A stretch of DNA of 64,000 nucleotides. Origin: Arthrobacter sp. DWC3. GTDB taxonomy: Bacteria; Actinomycetota; Actinomycetes; Actinomycetales; Micrococcaceae. Below are positions 1 to 9,403 of the stretch, piece after piece. The DNA is taken from assembly GCF_002929375.1 (NCBI RefSeq), contig NZ_PJIP01000001.1, positions 62,001 through 126,000 on the forward strand, written 5' to 3'. A model generated the notes under the pieces. It saw nothing but the letters and a program-made list of their open reading frames with translations. It ran no database searches and was not told the DNA's origin. The translations under genes were made by a program, and so were the position numbers. The first letter of the stretch is position 1; every line of letters begins with the position of its first letter.

Positions 1-588
1 GGTGCCGAGGACGAAGCGGCGACCCTCGATCGCCCCGAACTGCAGCCACCGAGCGGCGACGATCCGCAGGAAGTGGCCGTGCGCCACGAGGAGCGCGTTC
101 TCCACGGGCGTCGCCCCGGGATCACGGTCGGCGGGCGTACCGCAGCCGGCCTGCACCCGGGCGATCACGCGGTCGGCCCGCTCCGAGACCTGGTCCAGTG
201 TCTCCCCGTTGGGCACGCCGTCGTTCCAGATGAGGTACCCGGGGTTCTCCTCGCGCACCGTGGCGCTGTTCCTGCCCTCGTTGTCGCCGTAGTCCCACTC
301 GTGCGCGAACGGGAGCACCTCCGCGTCGGGGAACCCCGCGAGCTCCGCCGTGCGGACCGCGCGCTGCAGCGGTGAGGTCACCACGAGGCCGAAGTCGATC
401 CCCCGGAGGTGTTCGCGCGCCGCGAGCGCCTGCGCCTCGCCGTGCTGCGTCAGCGGGAGGTCCGTGAGACCCGTGTAGCGGCCGTCCCTGGACCACTCCG
501 TCTCGCCGTGGCGCAGGAGCCAGAGCTTCGGCAGCGGCGTGCCACTGGGCGTGCGGTCGGGTGCTGCTGCGCCGGTCATCGGCTTCAT
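1..588 (-). CDS. Histidine phosphatase family protein (3' end cut by the window)
   Basis: Reading leftward from an ATG, 196 codons are present and the stop lies outside the window. The catalytic LLRHGETEW motif sits at residues 24-32 with His27 as the expected phosphohistidine. A second conserved histidine is visible in VAHGHFLRI near the end of the visible part. The family (phosphoglycerate-mutase-like, branch 1) includes phosphatases of sugar phosphates and small metabolites, and the substrate cannot be read from sequence. The start overlaps the cca stop as ATGA, so the two genes are probably translationally coupled. The first 20 residues are a low-complexity extension before the core fold. 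Confidence 0.85.
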   Translation of the reverse strand, partial: MKPMTGAAAPDRTPSGTPLPKLWLLRHGETEWSRDGRYTGLTDLPLTQHGEAQALAAREHLRGIDFGLVVTSPLQRAVRTAELAGFPDAEVLPFAHEWDYGDNEGRNSATVREENPGYLIWNDGVPNGETLDQVSERADRVIARVQAGCGTPADRDPGATPVENALLVAHGHFLRIVAARWLQFGAIEGRRFVLGT

Positions 589-2030
589 GGCGTGCTCTCC
601 TGGGATTCGGGCTGCTCGCTCCACCACTGGCGGAGCTTGGTCTCGGCCTGTGCGGGGTCGTGGGGACCGTGCTCCATGCGTTCCTCGAGGAGGAACCGGT
701 AGGCGCGTCCCACCACCGGGCCGGGGCGGATGCCGAGGAGCGCCATGATCCGCTCGCCGTCGAGGTCCGGCCGGATCGAGGCCAGTTCCTCCTGTTCGGC
801 GAGCGCGGCGATCCTCGTCTCGAGGTCGTCGTACGCGAAGGAGAGGCGCTCGGCCTTCCGGCGGTTGCGGGTGGTGACGTCGGAGCGGGTCAGGCGGTGC
901 AGCCGCTCGAGGAGGGGGCCGGCGTCGCTCACGTACCGACGCACCGCCGAGTCGGTCCAGCCCGCTTCGCCGTAGCCGTAGAACCGCATGTGCAGTTCCA
1001 CGAGCCGCGCGACGGCCTTGACGGTGTCGTTGTCGAAGCGCAGCGCCCGGAGTCTCTTCGTGGTGAGCTTCGCGCCGACGGCGTCGTGGTGGCGGAAGCT
1101 CACGGCGCCTCCCGGCTCGAACTTCCGGGTGGCCGGCTTGCCGATGTCGTGCAGGAGCGCGGCGAGGCGGAGGACGACGTCGGGCGCGGGCACGGGTCCG
1201 TCGTCGCCCGTCTCGAGGGCGCAGGCCTGGCGCAGGACCGTCAGCGAGTGCTGGTAGACGTCCTTGTGGCGGTGGTGCTCGTCCGTCTCGAGCCGTAGCG
1301 CGGCGACCTCGGGCAGCACGTGCTCGGCGAGTCCGCTGTCCACCATCACGTCGATCCCGGCGTCGGGCGCCGTGCCCCGGAGCAGTTTGACCAGTTCGTC
1401 GCGTACGCGCTCCGCGGAGATGATCGAGATCCGCTCGGCCATGGCTCCCATGGCCTCGGCGACCTCCGGGGCCACGGTCATGCCCAGCTGGGACACGAAG
1501 CGTGCGGCGCGCATCATGCGCAGCGGGTCGTCGGAGAACGACGACGACGGCGTACCCGGCGTGCGCAGGACCCCGGCGTGGAGGTCGCGGACGCCACCGA
1601 AGAGGTCCACGAGTTCGAGGGAGGGCAGTCGGAGCGCCATCGCGTTGATGGTGAAGTCGCGCCGCACGAGGTCCTCCTCGAGGCTCGTGCCGAACGCGAC
1701 CGTCGGATTCCGGGAGGCCGGGTCGTAGGCCTCCGCGCGGTACGTGGTGATCTCGATCTGGTAGCCGTCCTTGCGGAGGCCGATCGTGCCGAAGGCCCGG
1801 CCGATCTCCCAGTACGCGTCCGCCCAGCGCCTGATGAGCGCCACGGTCCGGTCCGGGTCTGCGTCCGTGGTGAAATCGAGATCCGGCGACACCCTGCCGA
1901 GGAACAGGTCCCGTACCGGCCCTCCGACGAGCGAGAGCTCATGGCCCGCGGCGTCGAAGAGCTCACCGACCTCGAGGACCACGGGAGGAAGGGGTGCGGT
2001 GAGTGTCGAAGTGTCCAGCAGGTGCGCCAT
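585..2030 (-). CDS. cca: CCA tRNA nucleotidyltransferase (class II, with HD domain)
   Basis: This 481-residue protein adds or repairs the 3' CCA of tRNAs. The nucleotidyltransferase head shows GGPVRD (36-41) and the metal-binding DLD (50-52). RRDFTINAMA follows near residues 122-131. A C-terminal HD domain carries HDIGKP with His294-Asp295. Length and layout match the actinobacterial PcnA/CCA family (Rv3907c-like). None of the tRNAs in this window encodes CCA, so the enzyme should be essential here. It heads a leftward pair with the histidine phosphatase and is divergent from the Nudix gene, as in other Actinobacteria. Confidence 0.95.
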   Translation of the reverse strand: MAHLLDTSTLTAPLPPVVLEVGELFDAAGHELSLVGGPVRDLFLGRVSPDLDFTTDADPDRTVALIRRWADAYWEIGRAFGTIGLRKDGYQIEITTYRAEAYDPASRNPTVAFGTSLEEDLVRRDFTINAMALRLPSLELVDLFGGVRDLHAGVLRTPGTPSSSFSDDPLRMMRAARFVSQLGMTVAPEVAEAMGAMAERISIISAERVRDELVKLLRGTAPDAGIDVMVDSGLAEHVLPEVAALRLETDEHHRHKDVYQHSLTVLRQACALETGDDGPVPAPDVVLRLAALLHDIGKPATRKFEPGGAVSFRHHDAVGAKLTTKRLRALRFDNDTVKAVARLVELHMRFYGYGEAGWTDSAVRRYVSDAGPLLERLHRLTRSDVTTRNRRKAERLSFAYDDLETRIAALAEQEELASIRPDLDGERIMALLGIRPGPVVGRAYRFLLEERMEHGPHDPAQAETKLRQWWSEQPESQESTP

Positions 2031-2148
2031 AGTCCCTTAAGGGTGCCAGATCGGCACCGGTTTCCCACACCGTGCACGGCCCCGCGCGGATGCTGTACGA
2101 ACGGGCGTCCACCGCGTCGCGCCGTCATCGACGCTCCTGAAAGATCGT

Positions 2149-2160
2149 TAGAGTGGACGC
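2149..2160 (+). promoter_or_regulatory. Predicted -10 element of a leaderless Nudix transcript
   Basis: TAGAGT (2149-2154) is followed by exactly six bases before the ATG at 2161, so transcription should begin at or beside the start codon. No Shine-Dalgarno sequence precedes this ATG. The -35 region is weak. This is inferred from spacing only. Confidence 0.5.
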
Positions 2161-2691
2161 ATGGACCGACCCGTTCCAAGTGCTCCCAAGCGCACTCCCT
2201 TGACTGTGTCAATGGGGACCACGGGTATGCCTGCCGTGCAGCACCAGCTGCCCACGGTGGAGGAGGTGTCCGCCGGCGGGATCGTCGTGGATGCCACGAA
2301 GGAGACGCTCGACGTCGCCATCATCGCGCGCCTGAACCGCGGCGGCCGCCTCGAGTGGTGCCTGCCGAAGGGCCACCCTGAGGGCGTGGAGAACAGCGAG
2401 GAAGCGGCCGTCCGGGAGATCGCCGAGGAGACCGGCATCGAGGGCCGGATCGTCTCCGCCCTCGGCAGCATCGACTACTGGTTCACCGTCAGCGGCCACC
2501 GCGTGCACAAGACCGTCCACCATTTCCTGCTGATCGCCACGGGTGGCTACCTCACCATCGAGAACGACCCGGACCACGAGGCCGTCGACGTCGCCTGGGT
2601 CCCCCTGCAGGAACTCGGACGCAAACTGTCCTTCCCCAATGAACGCCGGATCGCCGATCTGGCCCGTGAGGTCCTGCCCGAGTACCTCTGA
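2161..2691 (+). CDS. Nudix hydrolase (MutT4-like)
   Basis: The 176-residue protein has a complete Nudix box beginning at Gly71: GHPEGVENSEEAAVREI continuing through AEETGI, matching GX5EX7REUXEEXGU with the metal-binding REIAEE core. Nudix enzymes hydrolyse nucleoside diphosphates linked to another moiety. Position between cca and murJ corresponds to mutT4 (Rv3908), but the substrate is not determined by sequence. ATG codons at 2209 and 2227 are alternatives. The first ATG is preferred because the -10-like TAGAGT lies six bases upstream, typical of a leaderless actinobacterial mRNA. Confidence 0.9.
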   Translation: MDRPVPSAPKRTPLTVSMGTTGMPAVQHQLPTVEEVSAGGIVVDATKETLDVAIIARLNRGGRLEWCLPKGHPEGVENSEEAAVREIAEETGIEGRIVSALGSIDYWFTVSGHRVHKTVHHFLLIATGGYLTIENDPDHEAVDVAWVPLQELGRKLSFPNERRIADLAREVLPEYL

Positions 2692-2736
2692 GCCGGCGCC
2701 CGCCGTCGTCGTCCTCCCATGGGACGATGGAGAACG

Positions 2737-4488
2737 ATGTCTGACACGAACACAGCCTCGACCCCCCTGCAGGACGCCGGTCCGCCGGTCCGCGAGGACC
2801 CCTCTGCCCCGCGCAGCGGGTCCACCGCCCGTTCGAGCGCCATCATGGCCGCGGGCACGCTCGTCTCCCGGATCCTCGGCCTGGTCCGGGTGGCGTTGCT
2901 CGCCACCGCGATCGGCGCCGCGGGGCAGGTCTCGGACCTCTTCACCTCGGCGAACAACCTGCCGAACTTCCTCTACCTGATGCTCGCCGGCGGCGTGTTC
3001 AACGCCGTCCTGGTGCCCCAGATCATCCGTGCCAGCCGGCAGCCCGACCGCGGGTCGGACTACGTGAGCAGGCTCCTCACGCTCACGGCCGCGGCGCTGC
3101 TCGTGCTCACCGTGCTCGTGACGCTCGCCGCGCCGGTGATCGCCGCCGTGGCGACGAGCTTCACGGGCGCCAACCTGGCCCTGACCACCGCCTTCGCGTA
3201 CTGGTGCCTGCCGCAGATCTTCTTCTACGGCATGTATGCGGTCATGGGACAGATCCTCAATGCCAACGGCTCCTTCGGTCCGTACATGTGGGCGCCCGTG
3301 GTCAACAACATCGTGTCGATCGCCTTCCTGGTGGTCTTCATCGTGCTGGTGGGGACCGAACAGGCGGAGAGGCACAGTCCCGACACCTGGACGTCGGGGC
3401 AGACCGTGCTGCTCGCCGGAGGGGCGACGCTCGGCATCGTCATCCAGGCGCTGGTGCTGATCATCCCGCTGAAGCGCCTGAACCTGGGCCTGCGGCCGAG
3501 ATTCGGCCTCCGCGGGACGGGGCTCGGGCGGACCGGGAAGCTCGCATCCGTCACGGTCGTGACCATGCTGGTCGGCAACGGCCTCTACCTCGTGAACCAG
3601 CGCGTCGCCACGATCGCCTCCGATGCCCGGCCGCTGCTCCTCGCGCAGGATCCGCCGGTGCGGATCGCGGGTTCCACGAACCTCGAGATCGGCGCGATGG
3701 TGTACCAGCTGCCGCACGCGGTGATCGCGCTGTCCCTCGCCACCGTCATGTTCAACCAGCTCTCGGCAGCCCACGCGGACGGGGACCTGCCGACCGTCCG
3801 GGCCACCCTGTCCCAGGGCCTGCGCATCATCGGCGTCGCGACCGTGTTCGGCGCTGCGGCCCTGCTCACGTTCGCCGGGCCCCTCGGCATGCTGTTGAGC
3901 GAATCGGCCGAGAGCGCCGCCCTGAACGGTGTGATCATCGCGATCCTCGCCGTGGGAGCACCGTTCCTGAGCGCGAACTTCTTCCTGAACCGGGTGTTCT
4001 ACGCCAGCGAGGACGTGAAGACGCCCCTCAAGATCCAGCTCATCCTGTCCGCCGTCGGCGTGACGCTCGCGCTCGCCGCCGGCATGTTCGATCCGCGCCT
4101 CATCGTGCCGATGCTGGCCGTCGCCTACTCGCTCGGCAACGTGATCGCCGTCGTGGTCAGCCACGTGTTCCTGACCCGCGCCATCGGATCCTACGGTGCC
4201 GGGCACGTCTTCGACGTCCATGTGCGGTTCACCATCGCCGGGATCGTGGCCGCCGCGTGCGGGACGGCGCTGTGCTGGGTGTTCGGCGGGTACGACGCCT
4301 CGGGCTTCCTCTGGCAGTCGAAGCTCAACGCCGTCGTGGTGCTCGTGATCGGCGGGCTCGTGATGTCCGTGGTGTACCTGGGGATGCTGAAACTGCTCCG
4401 GATCACCGAACTGAGCGAGTTCATGGCGCCTCTTCTCGCGAGATTCCGCCGGAGCGGCGCCCGCCCCTCCAGCCCGGGAAACGTGTGA
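2737..4488 (+). CDS. murJ: Lipid II flippase MurJ (MviN)
   Basis: A 583-residue polytopic inner-membrane protein of the MOP superfamily that moves lipid II to the outer face for peptidoglycan synthesis. After a disordered leader of about 30 residues, the first membrane segment contains the typical AGTLVSRILGLVR, followed by many hydrophobic segments to the C terminus. I place the start at 2737, because GGAG lies six bases upstream; an in-frame ATG at 2719 has no ribosome site. Only 45 bp separate it from the Nudix gene, leaving no room for the large membrane protein (DUF6049/Rv3909 type) usually found there. Unlike the mycobacterial homologue it lacks a fused C-terminal pseudokinase, which is encoded by the next gene. 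Confidence 0.93.
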   Translation: MSDTNTASTPLQDAGPPVREDPSAPRSGSTARSSAIMAAGTLVSRILGLVRVALLATAIGAAGQVSDLFTSANNLPNFLYLMLAGGVFNAVLVPQIIRASRQPDRGSDYVSRLLTLTAAALLVLTVLVTLAAPVIAAVATSFTGANLALTTAFAYWCLPQIFFYGMYAVMGQILNANGSFGPYMWAPVVNNIVSIAFLVVFIVLVGTEQAERHSPDTWTSGQTVLLAGGATLGIVIQALVLIIPLKRLNLGLRPRFGLRGTGLGRTGKLASVTVVTMLVGNGLYLVNQRVATIASDARPLLLAQDPPVRIAGSTNLEIGAMVYQLPHAVIALSLATVMFNQLSAAHADGDLPTVRATLSQGLRIIGVATVFGAAALLTFAGPLGMLLSESAESAALNGVIIAILAVGAPFLSANFFLNRVFYASEDVKTPLKIQLILSAVGVTLALAAGMFDPRLIVPMLAVAYSLGNVIAVVVSHVFLTRAIGSYGAGHVFDVHVRFTIAGIVAAACGTALCWVFGGYDASGFLWQSKLNAVVVLVIGGLVMSVVYLGMLKLLRITELSEFMAPLLARFRRSGARPSSPGNV

Positions 4489-4538
4489 CCGACCGGTAGC
4501 ATGGGTAGAAATCAGCCATGGTCCGCCGGGAGGAACAC

Positions 4539-6074
4539 GTGCCAGAAGCAGTAGACGTCGGATCGGTGCTGGGTGGTCGCTACAAGGTGACCGCCTACGT
4601 GCTGGCCTCTGCTGAGAGGGACCTCGTACTCGACGGCGTGGACCAGGTGCTGAACCGCCCCGTCAGCATCCTCGTGGCATCGGAGGGCAACGCCTCCCAG
4701 GTGGCGGCGAGCGCCCGTGAGCTGGCCACCGGTGATCGGAACGAGAACATCCAGGTCCTCGATCTCGGGATCACCGAGTCGGGCACCTACCTCGTCACCA
4801 ATCGCACTCCCGCGGCTGACATGCTCGACCTGATCGTGCAGCAGGAGGCTCCGGCCGGGGATACGCCGTACATCGAGCCGTTCTTCACCGACACCCTCGG
4901 CTCGGAGATCTTCGGTGGCCCGCGGTCCATGGAGCCCGAGACGTACGACGACGACGAGGACTACGAGGACGTCCGGCACGAGCGGAAACCGCGCCGTGCC
5001 GGCCTGGCCCGGCGGTTCGGCCGGGGTTCCGGTGACGCGCAGCCCGATGAGACCTCCGCTCTGCCTCCGGTCGCTGCGGAACCCGTGGCCGAGCACCGCC
5101 CGAGCTCGCATCTCGTGCCTCCGCCTCCCAGCCGCCGGCCGGGTGGCGCTTCCGCTGCGGGGTCCCGCGATCAGGAAGCGCCCCAGGACGAACGCCAGGA
5201 CGCGCATCAGGTGGGGGCCGCTGTCGCCGGTGCCGGTGCCGTAGGAGCGGCGTCGGCCGTCACCGCGCAGCGCCCCGCCCGCCCCGCCTCGCTCTTCCCG
5301 CAGTCCGAGCACAAGGACGACCCCTCGTTCGATCCCGCACACGACGACTACGACGATGCCGACCGCGTCGACGACTACGACGGCGACGGCGAGGACTCCG
5401 GCGGCCGCAAGTTCACCCGCGTGCTGGTGGGCGTGGTGCTCAGCATCGTCCTGGTGGTGGCCGTGGTCCTCGCCGCGACGCAACTCGGCTCCATCTTCGG
5501 CAGCCCTGTCGCCGACGGCGGGGCGAACCTCGAGACGAGTGCGCCCGCCACGGAAGCCCCGACCACCGCCCCGTCAGCCACGCCGTCGGCGGAGCCCTCG
5601 ACCGCGGCAGTGCCCCCCGTCGTCGCGGGCATCACACGCGTGGTGCCCGACAACCAGGCGCTCGACGCCGCCAACGACACGAACCTGCCCCTGATCATCG
5701 ACGGCAACCCCACGACCTTCTGGGGCAACCAGGTCTACGCGAGCGACACCTTCGGCGGTCTGGCATCCAACCTGGCCCTGGTGGTGGAGCTCGAGGAGGA
5801 CTCGGCGATCTCGCAGGTCTCCATCGACCAGCTCAATGGAGCCGGTGGCAGTTTCTCCGTGCTCGTCAACGACCGGCCGAGCCTCGAGGGTGCGCAGCAG
5901 ATCGCCCAGAGCGGGTTCACGGCACCGACCGTCACCCTCCCCATCCCCGAGGGCGCCGACGGCCCCCGGACGGGCCGCTTCGTCATCGTCAACTTCACCC
6001 AGCTGCCCAGGCTCTTCAACATCCAGGCCCAGTACCCCTTCGGTCTGCGGATCGCGGAGATCCGCGTCAGCTGA
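4539..6074 (+). CDS. Membrane pseudokinase with extracellular discoidin-like domain
   Basis: Starting at the GTG that follows GGGAGGA, the product has 511 residues. The first ~105 residues (VLGGRYKVTAYVLASAERD onward) resemble a protein-kinase N-lobe but lack the HRD and DFG catalytic motifs. A disordered acidic and proline-rich stretch follows, then one membrane segment (about 294-317), a Ser/Thr/Pro linker, and a C-terminal beta-rich domain (about 370-511) like that at the end of mycobacterial MviN. In mycobacteria these parts are fused to MurJ, where the pseudokinase binds an FHA protein when phosphorylated. By analogy this may be a MurJ regulator under PknA/PknB control, but that is inference. 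It lies 50 bp after murJ. Confidence 0.75.
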   Translation: MPEAVDVGSVLGGRYKVTAYVLASAERDLVLDGVDQVLNRPVSILVASEGNASQVAASARELATGDRNENIQVLDLGITESGTYLVTNRTPAADMLDLIVQQEAPAGDTPYIEPFFTDTLGSEIFGGPRSMEPETYDDDEDYEDVRHERKPRRAGLARRFGRGSGDAQPDETSALPPVAAEPVAEHRPSSHLVPPPPSRRPGGASAAGSRDQEAPQDERQDAHQVGAAVAGAGAVGAASAVTAQRPARPASLFPQSEHKDDPSFDPAHDDYDDADRVDDYDGDGEDSGGRKFTRVLVGVVLSIVLVVAVVLAATQLGSIFGSPVADGGANLETSAPATEAPTTAPSATPSAEPSTAAVPPVVAGITRVVPDNQALDAANDTNLPLIIDGNPTTFWGNQVYASDTFGGLASNLALVVELEEDSAISQVSIDQLNGAGGSFSVLVNDRPSLEGAQQIAQSGFTAPTVTLPIPEGADGPRTGRFVIVNFTQLPRLFNIQAQYPFGLRIAEIRVS

Positions 6075-6236
6075 CCCGCCGCCTTCCCCGCGAACGTCCC
6101 CACCGGGGTCAGCTGCGCCCGGGTGGCTCCCGTCCGCGGAATATCCCCGCCTGCGGACCCGTTGAGGGAAGTGTCCGCCGGTATGCCCCGCACGGCCGTA
6201 TCAGCGCATGAGAAGACAGAAAGGTCTTTACCCATC

Positions 6237-7295
6237 GTGACAATGCAAACCGATGTCCAGCTGGACACGCCCACCGCAGGAAGCCCCTCCGGGGAGCCGA
6301 AGATCCACGACGTCGTCATCGTCGGATCCGGGCCGTCCGGATATACCGCAGCGGTCTACACCGCCCGGGCCAATCTGAAGCCCATCCTGCTCGCGAGCTC
6401 GGTCAAGGCCGGCGGTGAACTGATGAACACCACTGATGTGGAGAACTTCCCCGGGTTCGCCGACGGTGTCATGGGACCGGACCTCATGGAGCAGTTCGAG
6501 AAGCAGGCCCGCCGGTTCGGCACGGAGATCCTGTACGAGGACGTCGTCTCGGCGGAACTCTCCGGTGACATCAAGAAGCTGACCATCGCTACGGGCGAGG
6601 AGTTCCTCGCGCGGGCGGTCATCATCTCCACGGGCTCGGAGTACCGCGAGATCGGGCTCGACGACGAGAAGCGGCTCTCCGGCCACGGCGTCAGCTGGTG
6701 TGCCACCTGCGACGGGTTCTTCTTCCGGGACCAGGACATCGCCGTCGTCGGCGGGGGCGATTCGGCCATGGAGGAAGCCCTCTTCCTGACGAAGTTCGCC
6801 CGCTCCGTGACCGTCATCCACCGCCGGGACAGCCTCCGTGCGTCGAAGATCATGCAGGACCGTGCATTCGCGCACGAGAAGATCCGGTTCCTGTGGAACT
6901 CGGAAGTGGTCGGTATTCACGGCGCCGAGAAGGTCACCGGGGTCAAGATCGCGAGTACGGTCGACGGCACCACGAGCGACATCGACGTCACAGGCATCTT
7001 CGTCGCCATCGGCAACGACCCACGCGTCGATCTCGTGAAGGACCAGCTGGAACTCACCAGCGAGGGGACCATCGCGGTCCAGGGGCGTACCTCCAAGACC
7101 TCGTTGGCCGGCGTGTTCGCAGCGGGCGACGTCATCGACCCGACCTACCGGCAGGCCATCACCGCGTCCGGTAGTGGCTGCGTGGCCGCCCTCGACGTCG
7201 AGCACTACCTCGCCGACACCGTCGACCTCTCGGAGACGGCTGCGCGCGTGCCCACCCCACCGGCCGAAGCAGTCTCCGAATCAGCTTCTCTCTGA
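6237..7295 (+). CDS. trxB: Thioredoxin-disulfide reductase
   Basis: Cytoplasmic flavoenzyme that passes electrons from NADPH to thioredoxin. Visible motifs in order: FAD-binding VGSGPSG, the redox-active WCATC with Cys155 and Cys158, the NADPH-binding GGGDSAMEEA, and a C-terminal FAD motif FAAGDV. The GTG at 6237 has AGAAAGG 12 bases upstream; the ATG at 6243 is an equally plausible start two codons later. It sits 25 bp upstream of trxA, so the two are almost certainly cotranscribed. The stretch between the pseudokinase stop and this start (about 160 bp) shows no other gene. Confidence 0.95.
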   Translation: MTMQTDVQLDTPTAGSPSGEPKIHDVVIVGSGPSGYTAAVYTARANLKPILLASSVKAGGELMNTTDVENFPGFADGVMGPDLMEQFEKQARRFGTEILYEDVVSAELSGDIKKLTIATGEEFLARAVIISTGSEYREIGLDDEKRLSGHGVSWCATCDGFFFRDQDIAVVGGGDSAMEEALFLTKFARSVTVIHRRDSLRASKIMQDRAFAHEKIRFLWNSEVVGIHGAEKVTGVKIASTVDGTTSDIDVTGIFVAIGNDPRVDLVKDQLELTSEGTIAVQGRTSKTSLAGVFAAGDVIDPTYRQAITASGSGCVAALDVEHYLADTVDLSETAARVPTPPAEAVSESASL

Positions 7296-7320
7296 TCGAC
7301 CAACTACAAGGAGCAATGCA

Positions 7321-7647
7321 ATGAGCAACGCAAAGGATGTGACCGACGCGTCATTCGACGCCGACGTCCTGCAGTCCACCAAGCCAGTGATCGTCGACTT
7401 CTGGGCGGAATGGTGTGGCCCCTGCCGCATGCTTTCTCCCATCCTCGATGACATCGCCGCAGAGCACGCGGAGAAGGTCGACGTCGTCAAGGTCAACGTC
7501 GATGACAACCCCGCGATCGCCGCGAAGTACGGCATCACCTCCATCCCCGCGGTCTACGTCTTCCAGGGCGGAGAGGTCGCTGCCACCTCGATCGGCGCCA
7601 AGCCGAAGCAGGTACTCGAGCAGGAATTCGCAGCATTCATCAACTGA
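7321..7647 (+). CDS. trxA: Thioredoxin
   Basis: A 108-residue thioredoxin with the WCGPC active site (Trp31, Cys32, Cys35) and the cis-proline loop TSIPAVYVF. It is the general disulfide reductant of the cytoplasm and the substrate of TrxB encoded just upstream. A good ribosome site, AAGGAG, ends seven bases before the ATG. A factor-independent terminator follows directly, closing the operon that began upstream. Confidence 0.97.
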   Translation: MSNAKDVTDASFDADVLQSTKPVIVDFWAEWCGPCRMLSPILDDIAAEHAEKVDVVKVNVDDNPAIAAKYGITSIPAVYVFQGGEVAATSIGAKPKQVLEQEFAAFIN

Positions 7648-7662
7648 TCCCGTGTTGATCGG

Positions 7663-7693
7663 AAGAGCCCGTCGGTTTCCGGCGGGCTCTTTC
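7663..7693 (+). terminator. Rho-independent terminator after trxA
   Basis: An 11-bp stem (7665-7675 with 7679-7689, one G-T pair) with a three-base loop is followed by TTT. It begins 16 bases after the trxA stop. Confidence 0.8.
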
Positions 7694-7904
7694 CATGTCC
7701 GGGCTCGGGGATGGTGCGGCGGGCTTTCCTACTGGAGGCTGGGTCGACCGCGACAGGACGTCCGGCCGGCTCGGGACTGCAGGGCCCGTGGACGAGGCCG
7801 TGCACTGCCGGGTGGTGCTGCGGGGTCGGAGCCGGGCGCCCGATCTAGGAGTCGAGCGGACGAGGCGTTCCGACACAGGAACTCCAGGAGGAGGAACAAG
7901 CTCC

Positions 7905-7920
7905 CGTTTCACGTGAAACC
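7905..7920. promoter_or_regulatory. parS site 1
   Basis: GTTTCACGTGAAAC at 7906-7919 is a perfect 14-bp palindrome identical to the core of the bacterial parS consensus bound by ParB. The outermost bases differ from the full 16-mer. Confidence 0.88.
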
Positions 7921-8255
7921 CGACGCTGCGCTTCCCGGGTGCGCCGCCTCCGCCGAGTGTTCATGCGCATCCGAAGGAACCGCCGGCTCGTCGACGACCC
8001 CCATCACCAGGAGACGACATCGGCAACGCGCTGACCACATTCGTGCTTCCGGTCGCCTCGCCGCCATCGGGACGCCCGGGAGCCGAGCCTTCGCGGTCGG
8101 CGTCCTGGGCGCTATTGCACCGTGTACTCGACGCGGGCCGGCGTGAAGAATCCGTCCGGCGCTGTGCAAGCCTGTCCCGGTAAGGTCTCGCCGGTGGGCT
8201 GCCCGCTACGCGCCGCCAACGCACGACAAGATCGCCCCTGCCTTCTCGAAAGCGG

Positions 8256-8271
8256 GGTTCCACGTGGAACA
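8256..8271. promoter_or_regulatory. parS site 2
   Basis: GTTCCACGTGGAAC at 8257-8270 is a perfect palindrome with one symmetrical change per arm from the canonical parS core. Confidence 0.75.
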
Positions 8272-8475
8272 TAAGCGCCCGCGTACCAGGGCCCCTACTC
8301 ATCGCGGATGACGCGGCGGGCCGACATCCGAAGGCTCACGGGCGACCGCCGTCGTTCCAACAGCTCGGACCACACGGTATTGGAGATCCCGACCGCGTGC
8401 TCGTGCCTTCCCGTCATTCAGACTCGCTCGTGGCGCGTTCCGTTTCGGCCTGCGCACCTCATGAGTAGGTTGGTG

Positions 8476-8491
8476 CGTTCCACGTGAAACA
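8476..8491. promoter_or_regulatory. parS site 3
   Basis: GTTCCACGTGAAAC at 8477-8490 differs by one base from the canonical parS core, a substitution tolerated in known sites. Confidence 0.85.
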
Positions 8492-8779
8492 TCACGTGCC
8501 TCCTGCTGCGGTGGCCTTCCCTTACGTCCACCTCCGACGCCATGGTCCAAGTACTCGATCGTGTCGCCACAGACCAACCCTACAGTTCCAATCGCCGCAC
8601 ACTTTTCAGAACCGGCGGATGTGCAGAGCGCCCGACACTCCGTCCATCAGGTTCTCCGATATCAAGCAGGGGGACGCCGCCGTCTGTTGCCGAGACGCTG
8701 CAGGCGCACTCAAGGCGCACAGCCGCCGCCCACCAGTACTGCGACGATGTCGCGCCCCCGGACTACCTGTGCTCCTTTT

Positions 8780-8795
8780 CGTTCCACGTGAAACG
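8780..8795. promoter_or_regulatory. parS site 4
   Basis: GTTCCACGTGAAAC at 8781-8794, one base from the canonical core; only 84 bp from site 5. Confidence 0.85.
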
Positions 8796-8863
8796 TGCCG
8801 GTCCGGCGAACTGTGCTCCAGGTCGATTCGTAGCTGTCCGAGTCCGATATAAGGAACGGCGGC

Positions 8864-8879
8864 CGTTTCACGTGGAACC
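8864..8879. promoter_or_regulatory. parS site 5
   Basis: GTTTCACGTGGAAC at 8865-8878, one base from the canonical core. Confidence 0.85.
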
Positions 8880-9126
8880 AAGCCGCTGTTCCGTTTCCGG
8901 CACGATCGGGGTAGTAGATGGAGAGCAGCTGGGATGGCACAATCACAACATGCTAATGGCAGCGGCGGTACCTGTGCAGGCCTCGTCAATCCTGTTCGTC
9001 ACGGCTCATCGCAATGGCTGAGACGAGGTTTCGTGGTAGCTCGGTGTGCCTGATCCTCCGCTGCCCGGTTTCGACCGCTGACCCGGATTGCAGGAGTGCC
9101 TTCATCGAAGCCACTTCTCCGCAAGA

Positions 9127-9142
9127 GGTTCCACGTGAAACA
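9127..9142. promoter_or_regulatory. parS site 6
   Basis: GTTCCACGTGAAAC at 9128-9141, one base from the canonical core. Confidence 0.85.
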
Positions 9143-9403
9143 GGACGCGCCAGGCTGCTGCACCCCAGGGCCAAGATAGCCCGAGTTCCGCCACCCTCGC
9201 TTCTGACCAGCAGCGATCATGGCCCGAGCCCGTCTGGGTGACGGTTCGTCCTGCACTCTTCCGGAAGGCTGAGCCCGCTCCACACTTCTGGCAGGTGTGC
9301 TTACGGCATCTGTAATGGGGGCGCTTGTGTACCGTCTACCCGGAAGAGGGGCGCTCTTTCGCCGATGCTGATTCAGAAGATGCCGGAGACGAAGGAGGGG
9401 CCG

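Noticed and set aside
2719-2736. Upstream start for murJ
   Set aside because: The ATG at 2719 has no ribosome site, whereas GGAG is well placed for the ATG at 2737.
2209-4221. A 670-codon open frame on the minus strand
   Set aside because: It is antisense to the Nudix gene and murJ, is dominated by His/Arg/Glu low complexity, and matches no protein family.
8542-9021. Open frames in the trxA-parB gap
   Set aside because: They have no ribosome sites, no recognisable domain, and are crossed by parS palindromes. Composition does not look coding.
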